DNA of 64,000 nucleotides. It comes from Micromonospora sp. C95 (GTDB taxonomy: Bacteria; Actinomycetota; Actinomycetes; Mycobacteriales; Micromonosporaceae). A program made the translations under genes and the position numbers. Shown piece by piece: positions 28,972-38,136 of the stretch (the stretch's first letter is position 1; every line of letters begins with the position of its first letter). The stretch spans positions 62,001 to 126,000 of the forward strand of contig NZ_JAGPXT010000007.1 in NCBI RefSeq assembly GCF_018070465.1, read 5' to 3'. Below the pieces are notes generated by a model. That model was not told the origin of the DNA and ran no database searches. It was given only the letters and a program-made list of their open reading frames with translations.

Positions 28972-29268
28972 CTGCTTTCTTCCTTGACCGCGTCGGCCGT
29001 GGGGGCGGGCCGGACAGGCCCGCCGATACGGGCCGCCCCGGGGGACCCCGTGGGCTCCTACGTTCGTACCAGAGATCACTCCGGCATCAGGAGCCCCAAC
29101 TTCGGCGGGCGCCGGTCCCCCACTCCCCCTAACGTACGAGAGTCCCGATGCCCCTAATCGAACGGGTCGGATTGCGGGATCGTCCCCGATGCCCGGTCCC
29201 GGGCACCGCCCGTAGCGTCGTCGGCGATCACCGGTCGTTGACGTTTCGCCGAGGAGTGAACCCCCAAC

Positions 29269-30162
29269 ATGGACCAGACCCTGCACGACTTCGTGCTCAA
29301 CCTGCTGACCGACGCGGACGCCCGGTCGGCGTTCGACCTCGACCCCGAGGGCGCGCTGCGGGCCGCCGGCCTCGGTGACATCACCGCCGCCGACGTCCAG
29401 GACGTGGTGCCGCTGGTGGTGGACTACGCCCCGGTGCAGGGGCTGGCCCCGGTCGCCCCGGTGACCGGGCAGCTCGGTCTCGACCCGCTCGTCGGTGACG
29501 CCACCGACGCGATCAGCCAGTTGCAGACCGTGGCCCAGCAGATCAGCGTCGGCAGCTCCCACTCCGGGGTGGACGTCAAGGCCGGGGTGCTCGGCACGAT
29601 CGCCGTCGACCCGTCGACGGTGACCGCGGGGGCGAGCGTCTTCCCGGGAGTCGGCGTGGGCGTGAACCCCACCGGGGTCGGCGTGGACCTGTCCGGCGTG
29701 CACGATGTGGCCGACACCCTCGACGCGGACGTCGTGGCCCCGATCGACCGTGTCACGGAGCCGGCGCTCGGTGACGTCACCGGTGCGGTGGGTGACCCTG
29801 CGTCGGCGGTGCACGGCACCGGTTCCGGGCTGCTGGACACCACGTCGGGTCTGCTTCCCGGCACCACCAGTCAGGTCGGCGATCTGGTCGGTTCGCTCGG
29901 TGTCGACGACACCCTCGGCGGGCTGGGCCTCACCGGCGACACCGGTGGCGTGGTGCCGTCGTTGGACCTCGATTCCACTGTGGGCGGTGTGACCGGGCAG
30001 GTCGACGGCCTGCTGGGCGGCGTGACCGGCGGCGTTACCGGCGGCAAGGCGGGGCTGCTGGACGGCGGGGTCAGTGGTTCGGTGAGCGGGGACACGGCAA
30101 CCCACGGCGAGGCCTCCACCTCGACCGGTGGGGTGCTGGGCCTCACCGACGGTCTCCTCTGA
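29269..30162 (+). CDS. iniB: IniB-like protein
   Basis: This 297-residue protein starts with an IniB N-terminal domain (about 1-55: TLHDFVLNLLTDADARSAFD, DPEGALRAAGL, ITAADVQDVVPLVVDY). A low-complexity region rich in G, V, T and D follows, with repeats such as GGVTG and GLTGD. It lacks a clear signal peptide. GAGGAG lies upstream of ATG 29269. In mycobacteria iniB is induced by cell-wall stress together with the dynamin-like IniA and IniC; here the two dynamin-like genes follow in the same order. Molecular function is unknown. Confidence 0.8.
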   Translation: MDQTLHDFVLNLLTDADARSAFDLDPEGALRAAGLGDITAADVQDVVPLVVDYAPVQGLAPVAPVTGQLGLDPLVGDATDAISQLQTVAQQISVGSSHSGVDVKAGVLGTIAVDPSTVTAGASVFPGVGVGVNPTGVGVDLSGVHDVADTLDADVVAPIDRVTEPALGDVTGAVGDPASAVHGTGSGLLDTTSGLLPGTTSQVGDLVGSLGVDDTLGGLGLTGDTGGVVPSLDLDSTVGGVTGQVDGLLGGVTGGVTGGKAGLLDGGVSGSVSGDTATHGEASTSTGGVLGLTDGLL

Positions 30163-30217
30163 CACCCGCCGCTTCGCACTTGATAATTGCGCCGAATTCA
30201 GCACACTTAGTGCGGTG

Positions 30218-32056
30218 ATGGCGGGAATCTGGCTCGACGCGCTCGACGACATCGCCCGCACGTGCCAGGAACACGGTCGGGGCGACCTGCTTCAGGCGGT
30301 TCGCCTAAAGCGCGCCCACCTGCTCGATCCGACGTTGACCGTGCTCGTCGTCGGCGAGCCGAACCAGGGCAAGAGCCAGCTGGTCAACGCGATCGTCAAC
30401 GCGCCGGTCTGCCCGGTCGGTGACGGGACCACCACCGTCCTGCCGACGGTGCTGCGGCACGCCGAGGTCGCCTCGGCGACGGTGGTGCAGACGCCGCTGT
30501 CGAGACCGGGAACGCCACCGGCTGCTGATCCGCCGGCCGCGCAACGAACACCGGTGCCGACCGACCAGATCGCCGCCGGAGTTGGTGGCAGCACCGGCCG
30601 GCTGCCCGGCGGTGGCCCCGCGTACATCGAGATCGGCCTGCCCCGCGCGCTGCTCGGCGCCGGCGTGGTGCTCGTCGACATGCCGGGCGGCGGTGACGTC
30701 GCGGCCGTGGGTGCCGGCACTCCGGTCGCCGCCCTGGCCCGCGCGGACACCGTGCTGCTGGTCACCGACTCCACTCGGGACCTGTCGGTCAACGAACTGA
30801 ACATGCTGCTGCACCTCACCCGGTCGCACTCCAACGTTGCCGTGGTGCAGACCAAGACGGACCTGGTGCCGGACTGGCGGGCCGTGGCCGACCGCAACCG
30901 GCGGCACCTGGCCGACGCCGGGGTGCCGGTCCCGTTGATCGCGGTGTCCGCCGCGCTGCGCCTGCACGCCGCCGCCACCGACGACCACGCGCTCAACGCG
31001 GAGTCCGGCTTCCCGGCGCTGATCGCCCTGCTCCGGCGGCACCTGGCCGCCAAGCCCGACACCCTGGCCCGGGCCGCCGTGGTGCTGACCGCGCGCACCG
31101 TGGTGGAACAGCTCGCCGCGCCGCTGCGGGCGGAACTGACCGACCAGCGCTCGGCCGAGGAGTCCGCACCGATGGCCCGGCTGCACGCGGCGCAACGCGA
31201 GGTCGACGAGCTGCGCCGGTGCGCCACCAGGTGGCAGAACACGTTGACCGACGAGATGGCCGATCTGATCTCCGACATCGAGCACGACCTACGCGACCGT
31301 ACCCGGCAGATCCTGCGGATGGTCGACGAGGCGTTCGAGACCGCCGACCCGCTGGTGGCGTGGGACGCCGTCGCGCAGTGGCTGGAGCAGAGCCTCGTCG
31401 AGGCGGCCACGGAGAACCGGCGGTGGCTGGTCCAGCGGTGCGACTGGGTCGCCCGCCGGGTCGCCGAGTCGTTCGCCAGGTACGGGCACGGGTCGCTGCC
31501 GCCGTGGCCGCTGGCCGCCTCGGTGGAGTACGGCGCACCGGTGCCGGAGCTGGAGCGTCCCACCGTCGACCGGTTCACCGTCGGCCAGAAGGTGTTCACC
31601 GGCATGAAGGGCTCCTACGGTGGGCTGCTGATGTTCGGCCTGGCGCTGACGCTCGCCGGCCTGCCGATGATCAATCCGATCTCTATCGGCGCCGGCGCCC
31701 TGTTCGGCGGCAAGAGCATCCGTGACGAGGGCAAACAGCTGCTACGCCGCCGACAGGCCACGGTCAAGACGGCGGTGCAGCGGCACGTCGACGACTTCTT
31801 CATCCAGGTCAGCAAGGACAGCCGGGACGCCGCCCGCCGGGCACAGCGGGTGCTGCGGGACCACTTCGCCGCGCTCACCGACGAGTTGCAGACCGCCATC
31901 ATCGAGTCGCTGCGCAGCGCCAAGGAGGCTGCCGACACCGACGCGGCGGCCCGGGAGCGACGGCAACGCGAGATCCAGCAGCGGATGATCCGGCTGGCCC
32001 AGCTCTACGAGCAGGCGCAGCAGGTCACCGCCGCCCGCCCGGCGTCACTGGCATGA
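30218..32056 (+). CDS. iniA: Dynamin-like GTPase, IniA-like
   Basis: This 612-residue large GTPase has P-loop GEPNQGKS (46-53), switch region GTTTVLP, G3 DMPGGGD, G4 TKTD and a helical stalk. A hydrophobic paddle (about 468-500: LLMFGLALTLAGLPM; ISIGAGALFGG) would insert into membranes, as in bacterial dynamins. Such proteins remodel or protect the membrane under envelope stress. The start at ATG 30218 gives the correct N-terminus; an in-frame ATG 90 bases upstream lies inside iniB. It overlaps the next dynamin gene by 4 bp. Confidence 0.85.
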   Translation: MAGIWLDALDDIARTCQEHGRGDLLQAVRLKRAHLLDPTLTVLVVGEPNQGKSQLVNAIVNAPVCPVGDGTTTVLPTVLRHAEVASATVVQTPLSRPGTPPAADPPAAQRTPVPTDQIAAGVGGSTGRLPGGGPAYIEIGLPRALLGAGVVLVDMPGGGDVAAVGAGTPVAALARADTVLLVTDSTRDLSVNELNMLLHLTRSHSNVAVVQTKTDLVPDWRAVADRNRRHLADAGVPVPLIAVSAALRLHAAATDDHALNAESGFPALIALLRRHLAAKPDTLARAAVVLTARTVVEQLAAPLRAELTDQRSAEESAPMARLHAAQREVDELRRCATRWQNTLTDEMADLISDIEHDLRDRTRQILRMVDEAFETADPLVAWDAVAQWLEQSLVEAATENRRWLVQRCDWVARRVAESFARYGHGSLPPWPLAASVEYGAPVPELERPTVDRFTVGQKVFTGMKGSYGGLLMFGLALTLAGLPMINPISIGAGALFGGKSIRDEGKQLLRRRQATVKTAVQRHVDDFFIQVSKDSRDAARRAQRVLRDHFAALTDELQTAIIESLRSAKEAADTDAAARERRQREIQQRMIRLAQLYEQAQQVTAARPASLA

Positions 32057-33510
32057 CCGGCGCGCGGCTGGACGCGGCGGTCCGGGACCTGCTGCACCGG
32101 GCGCTGCACGGCTACCGCGACAATCCCCGCGCCACCGAGGCGCTGCGGCACCAGTTGGCCCGCTACGACCAGCCGCTGCGGGTCGCCGTCGTCGGCGGCT
32201 GGCGCAGCGGAAAGTCGACGCTGCTCAACGCCCTGATGGGTGAGGAGGTGGCCCCGGTCGACGGAAGCGCCTTCACCTGGTACGAGGACGGGCCGCAGCC
32301 GGACGCCACCGCGTACTCCACAAGTCATCCGCCGCAGCGACTGGCGGTGCAGCGATCCGGCACCGGGATGCGGGTCGACCTCACCGGTTGGCGGGCCGGC
32401 GAACTGCGCGACATCGTGGTGCGGTGGCCGGCCCGCTCGCTGCGGCAGGTGACCCTGCTGGACACCCCGGCGATCGGCGCGAGCGACGAGCGGACGGCCG
32501 ATCCGGTACTGACGCGGGTGCTGCGGGAGGCCGATGCGCTGCTGTACCTGACCCGCGACGCCCGCGGCGCCGACCTGCGGATCCTGGGGGTGACCCGAGA
32601 GGGCGTCGTCGGGCAGGCCGCACCGGTCCACACGATCATGGTGCTGTCCCGGGTGGACGAGTCCGGTGGTGGTCGGGTCGACGCGCTGCTCAGTGCCCGT
32701 CAGCTCGCCCGACGGGCGCTACGGGACCCGCACGTGGACGCGCTGTGCGTGACGGTGGTGCCGTGCAGCGGGCTGCTCGGCCTGGCCGGTCGGGTGCTCG
32801 GCGAGAGTGATTTCGCCGCGCTGGCCAGCCTGTCCCGGGTGCCGCGTGCCGAGCTTGAGCCGTACCTCCTCTCCGCCGAGCGGTTCGCCCGCGGCGAGCC
32901 ACCGGCCGGGTTGGACGCGGCCGCCCGGAGCGCGCTGCTGGAGCGACTCGGTGTGGTCGGGATCCGCCTGGCGACCACCCTCGTCCGCACCGGCTGCGAC
33001 AACCGGGTGGCCCTGGCCGCCGAGCTGGTCCGGCGCAGCGGTCTCGGCGAGCTGCGCGAGTCACTCAACCGCCTCCTCGTCGACCGCCGGCACGTGCTCA
33101 AGGCCCGGTCGGCACTGATCGCGGTGGAGGCGCTGCTGCGGGACGAACCCGGTCCGGCCACGGCCGACCTGTTCGCCGCGCTTGAGCAGCTGCTCGCCGG
33201 TGCGCACGAGTTCGCCGAATCGCGGCTGCTGGCGGCGCTGCGCGACGGTCGGCTCGGCCTCGACACCGAGCTGGCGGCCGAGGCCCGGCGGCTGGTCGGC
33301 GGCGACGGTGACGAGCTGGCGACCCGGCTCGGCATCGCGCCCGACGCGACGCTGGCGTGGCTGTGGGAGACCGCCGCCGAGGCGCACTGGCGGTGGCGGG
33401 AACGGGCCGAGGACCCCGGACTCCCGTTGCCGCAGCGGCGCGGCGCGCAGGTCGTGGCCCGCAGCTGCGAGGGCCTGCTCGCCGACCTGAGCGCCGCCCA
33501 CGCCCACTAG
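32053..33510 (+). CDS. iniC: Dynamin-like GTPase, IniC-like
   Basis: This 485-residue protein has P-loop GGWRSGKS (48-55), G3 LLDTPAIG and a G4-like VLSRVDES region, followed by a helical C-terminal part. It lacks the long hydrophobic paddle seen in the preceding protein, as expected for the IniC partner. Start ATG 32053 overlaps the iniA-like stop (ATGA), so the pair is coupled and probably forms a hetero-oligomer at the membrane. Confidence 0.82.
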   Translation: MTGARLDAAVRDLLHRALHGYRDNPRATEALRHQLARYDQPLRVAVVGGWRSGKSTLLNALMGEEVAPVDGSAFTWYEDGPQPDATAYSTSHPPQRLAVQRSGTGMRVDLTGWRAGELRDIVVRWPARSLRQVTLLDTPAIGASDERTADPVLTRVLREADALLYLTRDARGADLRILGVTREGVVGQAAPVHTIMVLSRVDESGGGRVDALLSARQLARRALRDPHVDALCVTVVPCSGLLGLAGRVLGESDFAALASLSRVPRAELEPYLLSAERFARGEPPAGLDAAARSALLERLGVVGIRLATTLVRTGCDNRVALAAELVRRSGLGELRESLNRLLVDRRHVLKARSALIAVEALLRDEPGPATADLFAALEQLLAGAHEFAESRLLAALRDGRLGLDTELAAEARRLVGGDGDELATRLGIAPDATLAWLWETAAEAHWRWRERAEDPGLPLPQRRGAQVVARSCEGLLADLSAAHAH

Positions 33511-33548
33511 GGCCGATGACGACCGGCCGCACCGGGGCTGGTCGCCGG

Positions 33549-34796
33549 TCAGGCCGGCCGGGCGGGACCGTGCAGGCCCACCAGGCCGGGCACCGCGGCG
33601 CGGCCGAGTTCACCGCCGGTGACCGGATCCTGCCAGCACACCGCCGCCCGCTGGCCCAGGTAGAGGCGGCTGCCGTCCGGGCTGAGCAGGAGACCGCTGA
33701 CCGGGTCGGCGGTCGCCCGCTCGGCGGTGACGGCGAGGCTGGCCAGGTCCACGGCCCGCACGGCGGTACCGGCACCGACGAACAGCCGCTCGGTGGAGGC
33801 CACCGCGTGCGCCGGAGCACCACCGGTGGCGAGGGCGGCGACGCGGCGTACGGTCAGCTCCTCGGTGGAGATCTCCGCGACGGCGCCGGAGCCGACGTCG
33901 GCGACGTAGAGCCGGCCGCCGTCCGGGGTGATCGCCAGGGTGTGGCCGGCGGCGGCACCCTCGCCGAACGGGTGCGGCAGGTCCACGCAGTACGCCCACC
34001 GCTGGTCCAGGTGCAGCGTGTGCACGAAGGCGTGTACGTCGCGCCCCGGCCGGCCGCTGATGCGGTCCCGGGTGTGCTGGTGGTCGGGCTGGTGGGTGTA
34101 GAGCGTGTAGAGCACGGTGCGGTTCGGGGCCAGCACCGCCTGCCGTCCGTCGCCGCGCATCTCCTCCTCCGCGTCGGGCGGAACCTGCGTCTTGGCGCGG
34201 GTGAGCAGTGGCCCGGCGACACCCGTGGCGAGGTCGACCAGGCGTACCCGGTAGCGGTCCGGTGCGGCCGCCGGCAGCCATTCCAGCACGAACAGTCCGG
34301 CCAGGTCGTGGGTGAACGCCTCCGGCACGACGTTGCCCGGCAGCCGCAGCCGTTGCCGCACGCCCGCGGTGTCGACGATCAGCACCGGCGTCTCGTCGCG
34401 CCCGGCGGGACGGTCGCCGGTGGCGCTGAGGTGTTCGGTGGTCAGCGCCAGCCGGGTGCCGTCGGTGGCGGCGGTCTGCGGCACCCACCGGCCCGGCAGC
34501 CGTACCCGTTCGGAGGCGCTGCCGCGGCCCGCGTCGACGCGCCACAGCAGGGTGTCGGCGCCGTCGGCCACGGCAGTCCACACCAACCGCCCGTCGGCGG
34601 TGGCCACCCCGGGGCCGATCGACTGCCGGTCGGTGCCCCGCAACACGGTCAGGCCGTCGTCGAGGTCGACGAGCAGCGGGTCCGGTAGCGGGTCGGCGGC
34701 GGCCGGGGTCGGGTCGCAGCCGACCAGGGTGGCGGCTCCGACCCCGGCCAGGGTGGTCAGCAGGGTACGCCGCGAGATCGTGGTGTTCGCCATCAT
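33549..34796 (-). CDS. Secreted lipoprotein, beta-propeller-like, Tat signal
   Basis: This protein of about 415 residues has a twin-arginine-like N-terminus ISRRTLLTTLAG and lipobox LVGC, so it is probably exported by Tat and lipid-anchored. The rest reads as repeated WD/YVTN-like propeller blades (DGGRLYVADVGSGAVAEIST; SPDGSRLYLGQRAAVCW). No enzyme residues are evident. Two adjacent ATGs (34796, 34793) are possible starts. It is divergent from the ECF sigma gene. Confidence 0.75.
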   Translation of the reverse strand: MMANTTISRRTLLTTLAGVGAATLVGCDPTPAAADPLPDPLLVDLDDGLTVLRGTDRQSIGPGVATADGRLVWTAVADGADTLLWRVDAGRGSASERVRLPGRWVPQTAATDGTRLALTTEHLSATGDRPAGRDETPVLIVDTAGVRQRLRLPGNVVPEAFTHDLAGLFVLEWLPAAAPDRYRVRLVDLATGVAGPLLTRAKTQVPPDAEEEMRGDGRQAVLAPNRTVLYTLYTHQPDHQHTRDRISGRPGRDVHAFVHTLHLDQRWAYCVDLPHPFGEGAAAGHTLAITPDGGRLYVADVGSGAVAEISTEELTVRRVAALATGGAPAHAVASTERLFVGAGTAVRAVDLASLAVTAERATADPVSGLLLSPDGSRLYLGQRAAVCWQDPVTGGELGRAAVPGLVGLHGPARPA

Positions 34797-34843
34797 GACC
34801 CGGTGACACCGCCTGAGCCTCCCGGGTTCCCCCTCGACACGAT

Positions 34844-34869
34844 GGAACCCGTTCGGTGTGGGCGGTGTC
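34844..34869 (+). promoter_or_regulatory. Possible ECF-type promoter of the sigma gene
   Basis: GGAACC (34844-34849) is followed after 17 bp by GTC (34867-34869), resembling an ECF -35/-10 pair. It would start transcription near GTG 34877, suggesting autoregulation and a leaderless mRNA. This is a pattern match only. Confidence 0.3.
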
Positions 34870-35452
34870 AGTAGGGGTGATCCCACCGGAGGTAGCCCTG
34901 GACGACGAGCAGTTCGTCACCCGCGCGCAGGCAGGTGACCTGGCGGCGTACGAGTCCCTGGTCGCCCGGCACACCGCGGCCGCGTACCGCACCGCGGTGC
35001 TGCTCGGCGCAGGCTCCGATGCCGAGGACGTCATCCAGGAGGCGTTCGTGAAGGGGTACCGCAAGCTCGGCCGCTATCGCGGCGAGGCGTCGTTCCGCTC
35101 CTGGCTGCTGGCGATCGTGGCCAACGAGACACGCAACCTGCACCGCACCCGGCAGCGGCGCGACGGGCTGGTGCTGCGCGCGGCGCGGGTGGCGCCGGGC
35201 TCGGAGGTCGTCGAGGACGACGCCGTCGGCGCGGTCCTGGCCGGGGAACGGCGGGACACCCTCGTGCGGGCCCTGCGGTCGCTGCCGTCCCGGGACCGGG
35301 AGGTGATCGTCTGCCGCTTCCTGCTGGACCTCAGCGAGGACGAGACGGTCACCATGCTGGGCTGGCCCCGGGGCACCGTGAAGTCGCGCACCTCGCGGGC
35401 GCTGGTGAAACTGCGCGGTCTGCTCGCCGTCGAGGAGGTCGGCCGTGGATGA
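34856..35452 (+). CDS. ECF-subfamily RNA polymerase sigma factor
   Basis: This 198-residue protein has sigma region 2 (YESLVARHTAAAYRTAVLLGAGSDAEDVIQEAFVKGYRKL) and region 4 (LPSRDREVIVCRFLLDLSEDETVTMLGWPRGTVKSRTSRALVKL). Starts at GTG 34856 and GTG 34877 are both possible; the second begins seven residues later and would suit the candidate promoter above. It overlaps the following membrane protein gene by 8 bp, the usual sigma/anti-sigma arrangement. Confidence 0.88.
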   Translation: MWAVSVGVIPPEVALDDEQFVTRAQAGDLAAYESLVARHTAAAYRTAVLLGAGSDAEDVIQEAFVKGYRKLGRYRGEASFRSWLLAIVANETRNLHRTRQRRDGLVLRAARVAPGSEVVEDDAVGAVLAGERRDTLVRALRSLPSRDREVIVCRFLLDLSEDETVTMLGWPRGTVKSRTSRALVKLRGLLAVEEVGRG

Positions 35453-36179
35453 CCTGGAGCGGGAGCTACGTGACCTGTCCGCCTGGTTGGCGACCCCCGA
35501 GCCACCGGACGTCACGGCCAGGGTCCGTGCCCGGCTGGCCGCCGCACCAGCCACCCGCCGCGACGCGGGCCGACGACGCCGGCGGTACGCGCTGGCGGCG
35601 GCCCTGGCCGCGCTGCTGGTGGCGGTGCTGCCGCCGGGACGGGCCGCGCTCGCCGACGTGATGACGGACCTGTTGCGCTTCGCCGGCGTCACCATCAGCA
35701 CCTCGCCGGTCGTGACGCCGCCGAGCGGCGTGCCGTCGCCGCCGCCGGGGCAGCGCTCCGCCGCCCTCGACGAGGCGCGACGGCTGGTGCGCTTCCCGAT
35801 CCGGACGCCGGTCGTGCTGGGTCCGCCCGAGCGGGCACTGCTGGCCGATCCGGACGACGCCGGCCGGTACCGGGTGGCGAGCCTGCTCTACCGGGCCGGC
35901 ACCCTCCGCCTGGACATCTTCGACGGCCGGCTCGATCCGGTCTTCGTCAAGCAGGCCGGCGGGTCGGGTGCCGAGTGGACTCAGGTGGGTGCGGCCCAGG
36001 CGATCTGGGTCGGCGGCCCGCACCCGGTCTCCTACACCGATCGCGACGGGGTCGTTCACCAGGCCAGCGCCCGCCTCGCCGCCGCGACCCTGATCTGGGA
36101 GGAGGCCGGGGTGACGTATCGGTTGGAGGGCGACCTGACCATGGCGGAGGCGATCACGATCGCCACCACGCTGGAGTAG
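35445..36179 (+). CDS. Membrane-anchored probable anti-sigma factor
   Basis: This 244-residue protein has a short cytoplasmic N-terminus (MDDLERELRDLSAWL) and one transmembrane segment (YALAAALAALLVAVLPPG). An extracytoplasmic domain of about 160 residues follows, with a Pro/Ser-rich linker. It lacks the cysteine/histidine zinc motif of ZAS anti-sigmas. The assignment rests on the overlap with the sigma gene, the size and the topology. Confidence 0.65.
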   Translation: MDDLERELRDLSAWLATPEPPDVTARVRARLAAAPATRRDAGRRRRRYALAAALAALLVAVLPPGRAALADVMTDLLRFAGVTISTSPVVTPPSGVPSPPPGQRSAALDEARRLVRFPIRTPVVLGPPERALLADPDDAGRYRVASLLYRAGTLRLDIFDGRLDPVFVKQAGGSGAEWTQVGAAQAIWVGGPHPVSYTDRDGVVHQASARLAAATLIWEEAGVTYRLEGDLTMAEAITIATTLE

Positions 36180-36827
36180 CGGCCTACCGCCGGTTTTCTC
36201 GCGTTTCGTCACGGTCATCCGACGCCGATGACGCCTCCGCCGAATTGCGAATGTAAGCGTGATCAACCAGTGACCTGCGAGCTTCGCCAACCGGCCCGCC
36301 CGCCGCGGTCGTGTCTCACCTTCGTAACGGGCCGACAACGATTTCGTCCGGCAGACCGGGTGACGGCGCCCTCGACTCCTACCGGGATTTTTCCGGGACC
36401 AGGCCGGGCGCGATCAGTTCGTCAGACCGGCGCGGAGGACCACTCGGTCCAGCTACCGGACGATTCCGACCCTAATGCAGAGCACTGATTGTTAGCGCGA
36501 ACACGCTGTCACGCAGAGCCACCATCGTGACCGCCCTGCTACCGCCGCCCGCAAGACCGACTGACCAGCGAGGTCGCCACCTCCGGCCCTAGGTCACGGA
36601 AGTTTCGGAAACGTGTCTTGTTTTTTTCGGACAAGTCTGCGACCGTTTTGGCCGTCGGTGGCCTGGGTCACTCCGAGGTTGATCGCGATGCGACCGCGAG
36701 CCGAGCCCGGACCAGCGCCTGTCGACAGGAAACAAACCTTTCGGCGTCGCCATGGTGCACGTTCCGGCCGGCGACTCGTCCGCAGAGGTTGTTTCAGGTG
36801 GGCGGAATCGGCAGAGAGGGAAGATTG
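36180..36827. other. 648-bp intergenic region upstream of the second sugar transporter
   Basis: No convincing gene is visible. The region is less GC-rich than its surroundings. It holds the CGAAA-type inverted repeat at 36602-36612 and a perfect palindrome CCTGTCGACAGG at 36718-36729. GAGAGGGAAG before the following ATG is the ribosome-binding site. Confidence 0.6.
36602..36612. promoter_or_regulatory. LacI-type operator upstream of the BxlE-like gene
   Basis: GTTTCGGAAAC is a 5-1-5 inverted repeat (GTTTC and GAAAC). It shares GAAA/TTTC half-sites with the operators at 4046, 6142 and 6336 but in the opposite arm order. It lies 216 bp upstream of the transporter start. Confidence 0.45.
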
Positions 36828-38126
36828 ATGAGGGCGAGAAAACTACTGGCTGTGTCGGTGGCCCTGGCAACCGGCGTCTTGGCGACGGCGGCCTGCGGCG
36901 GTGGCGACTCGGAGGGTCGCAACAGTGACGGCTCGGTCACGATGAGCTTCTGGCACAACGCCAGTATCGGCCCGGGCAAGGCCTTCTGGGACAAGACCGT
37001 CGCCGACTTCGAGGCCGCGAACCAGAACGTGAAGATCGAGATCCAGTCGATCCAGAACGAGGATCTGGACGGCAAGCTCCAGACCGCGCTCAACTCCGGC
37101 GACGCACCCGACGTGTTCATGCAGCGCGGCGGCGGCAAGATGGCCGCGATGGTCAAGGCCGGCCAGCTGATGGACCTCACCGACTCGATCACCGACGACA
37201 CCAAGAAGGTGATCTCCGAAGGGTCGTTCACCGCGCAGACGATCGAGGGCAAGGTGTACGCCATGCCCGTGGCGGTGCTGCCCGGCGGCTTCTTCTACAG
37301 CAAGGACCTGTTCGCCAAGGCAGGCATCGCCCAGCCCCCGGCCACCCTCGCCGAGCTTCAGGATGCCGTGACCAAGCTGAAGGCGGCGGACGTCCAGCCG
37401 ATCGCGCTCGGCGCCAAGGACGCCTGGCCGGCCGCCTTCTACTACTACTTCTTCGCGCTGCGGGAGTGCAGCTCGGAGACCATCACCCAGGCCGGCCAGA
37501 CGATGAACTTCGACGACCCCTGCTGGCTCAAGGCCGGCCAGGACGTGCAGAACTTCGCCGCGAGCGAGCCGTTCAACAGCGGCTTCCTGACCACGTCGGC
37601 GCAGCAGGGCGCCGGTAGCTCCGCCGGTCTGCTCGCCAACAAGAAGGCGGCGATGGAACTGATGGGCGCCTGGAACCCCGGCGTCATCGCCTCCCTGACC
37701 CCGGACCAGAAGCCGCTGCCCGACCTGGGCTGGTTCCCCTTCCCCAGCATCGAGGGTGGTGCCGGTCAGCCCGGCGCGATTCTCGGCGGCGTCGACGGCT
37801 ACTCCTGCTCGGCACAGGCCCCCAAGGCCGAGTGCACCGCCTTCCTGAACTACATCGCGAAGACCGACGTGCAGAAGGCCTACTACGAGGCGTTCAACGC
37901 GCCGCCGGTGAACAGCGAGGCGCAGGCCGCCGTCACCGAGTCGCACCTGCAGTCCATCCTCACCGCCTACAACCAGGCACCGTTCGTCTCGCAGTGGCTC
38001 GACACGGTCTACGGGCAGAACGTCGGCAACGCCCTGAACACCGCTGTGGTGAACATGCTGGCCGGTAAGGGGGACCCGCAGAGCATCGTCAACGCGGTCA
38101 AGGACGCCGCCAAGAGGACGCAGTAG
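36828..38126 (+). CDS. Sugar-binding lipoprotein of ABC importer (BxlE-like, xylobiose type)
   Basis: This 432-residue type-1 solute-binding protein has signal LLAVSVALATGVL and lipobox ATAAC (C22). Core features include MSFWHNASIGPGKAFW, GDAPDVFMQRGGG and a tryptophan-rich pocket. Overall it resembles xylobiose-binding BxlE proteins of Streptomyces, but the ligand is inferred. It is followed by two permeases and no ATPase or glycosidase. Upstream lies a CGAAA-family palindrome shared with the xylan locus. Confidence 0.85.
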   Translation: MRARKLLAVSVALATGVLATAACGGGDSEGRNSDGSVTMSFWHNASIGPGKAFWDKTVADFEAANQNVKIEIQSIQNEDLDGKLQTALNSGDAPDVFMQRGGGKMAAMVKAGQLMDLTDSITDDTKKVISEGSFTAQTIEGKVYAMPVAVLPGGFFYSKDLFAKAGIAQPPATLAELQDAVTKLKAADVQPIALGAKDAWPAAFYYYFFALRECSSETITQAGQTMNFDDPCWLKAGQDVQNFAASEPFNSGFLTTSAQQGAGSSAGLLANKKAAMELMGAWNPGVIASLTPDQKPLPDLGWFPFPSIEGGAGQPGAILGGVDGYSCSAQAPKAECTAFLNYIAKTDVQKAYYEAFNAPPVNSEAQAAVTESHLQSILTAYNQAPFVSQWLDTVYGQNVGNALNTAVVNMLAGKGDPQSIVNAVKDAAKRTQ

Positions 38127-38136
38127 TCCCACCGCC

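Noticed and set aside
27703..30261. Hsp70-like protein extended to 852 residues
   Set aside because: The ATPase begins at GIDIGN near 28971, with a good ribosome site. The extension runs antisense through iniB.
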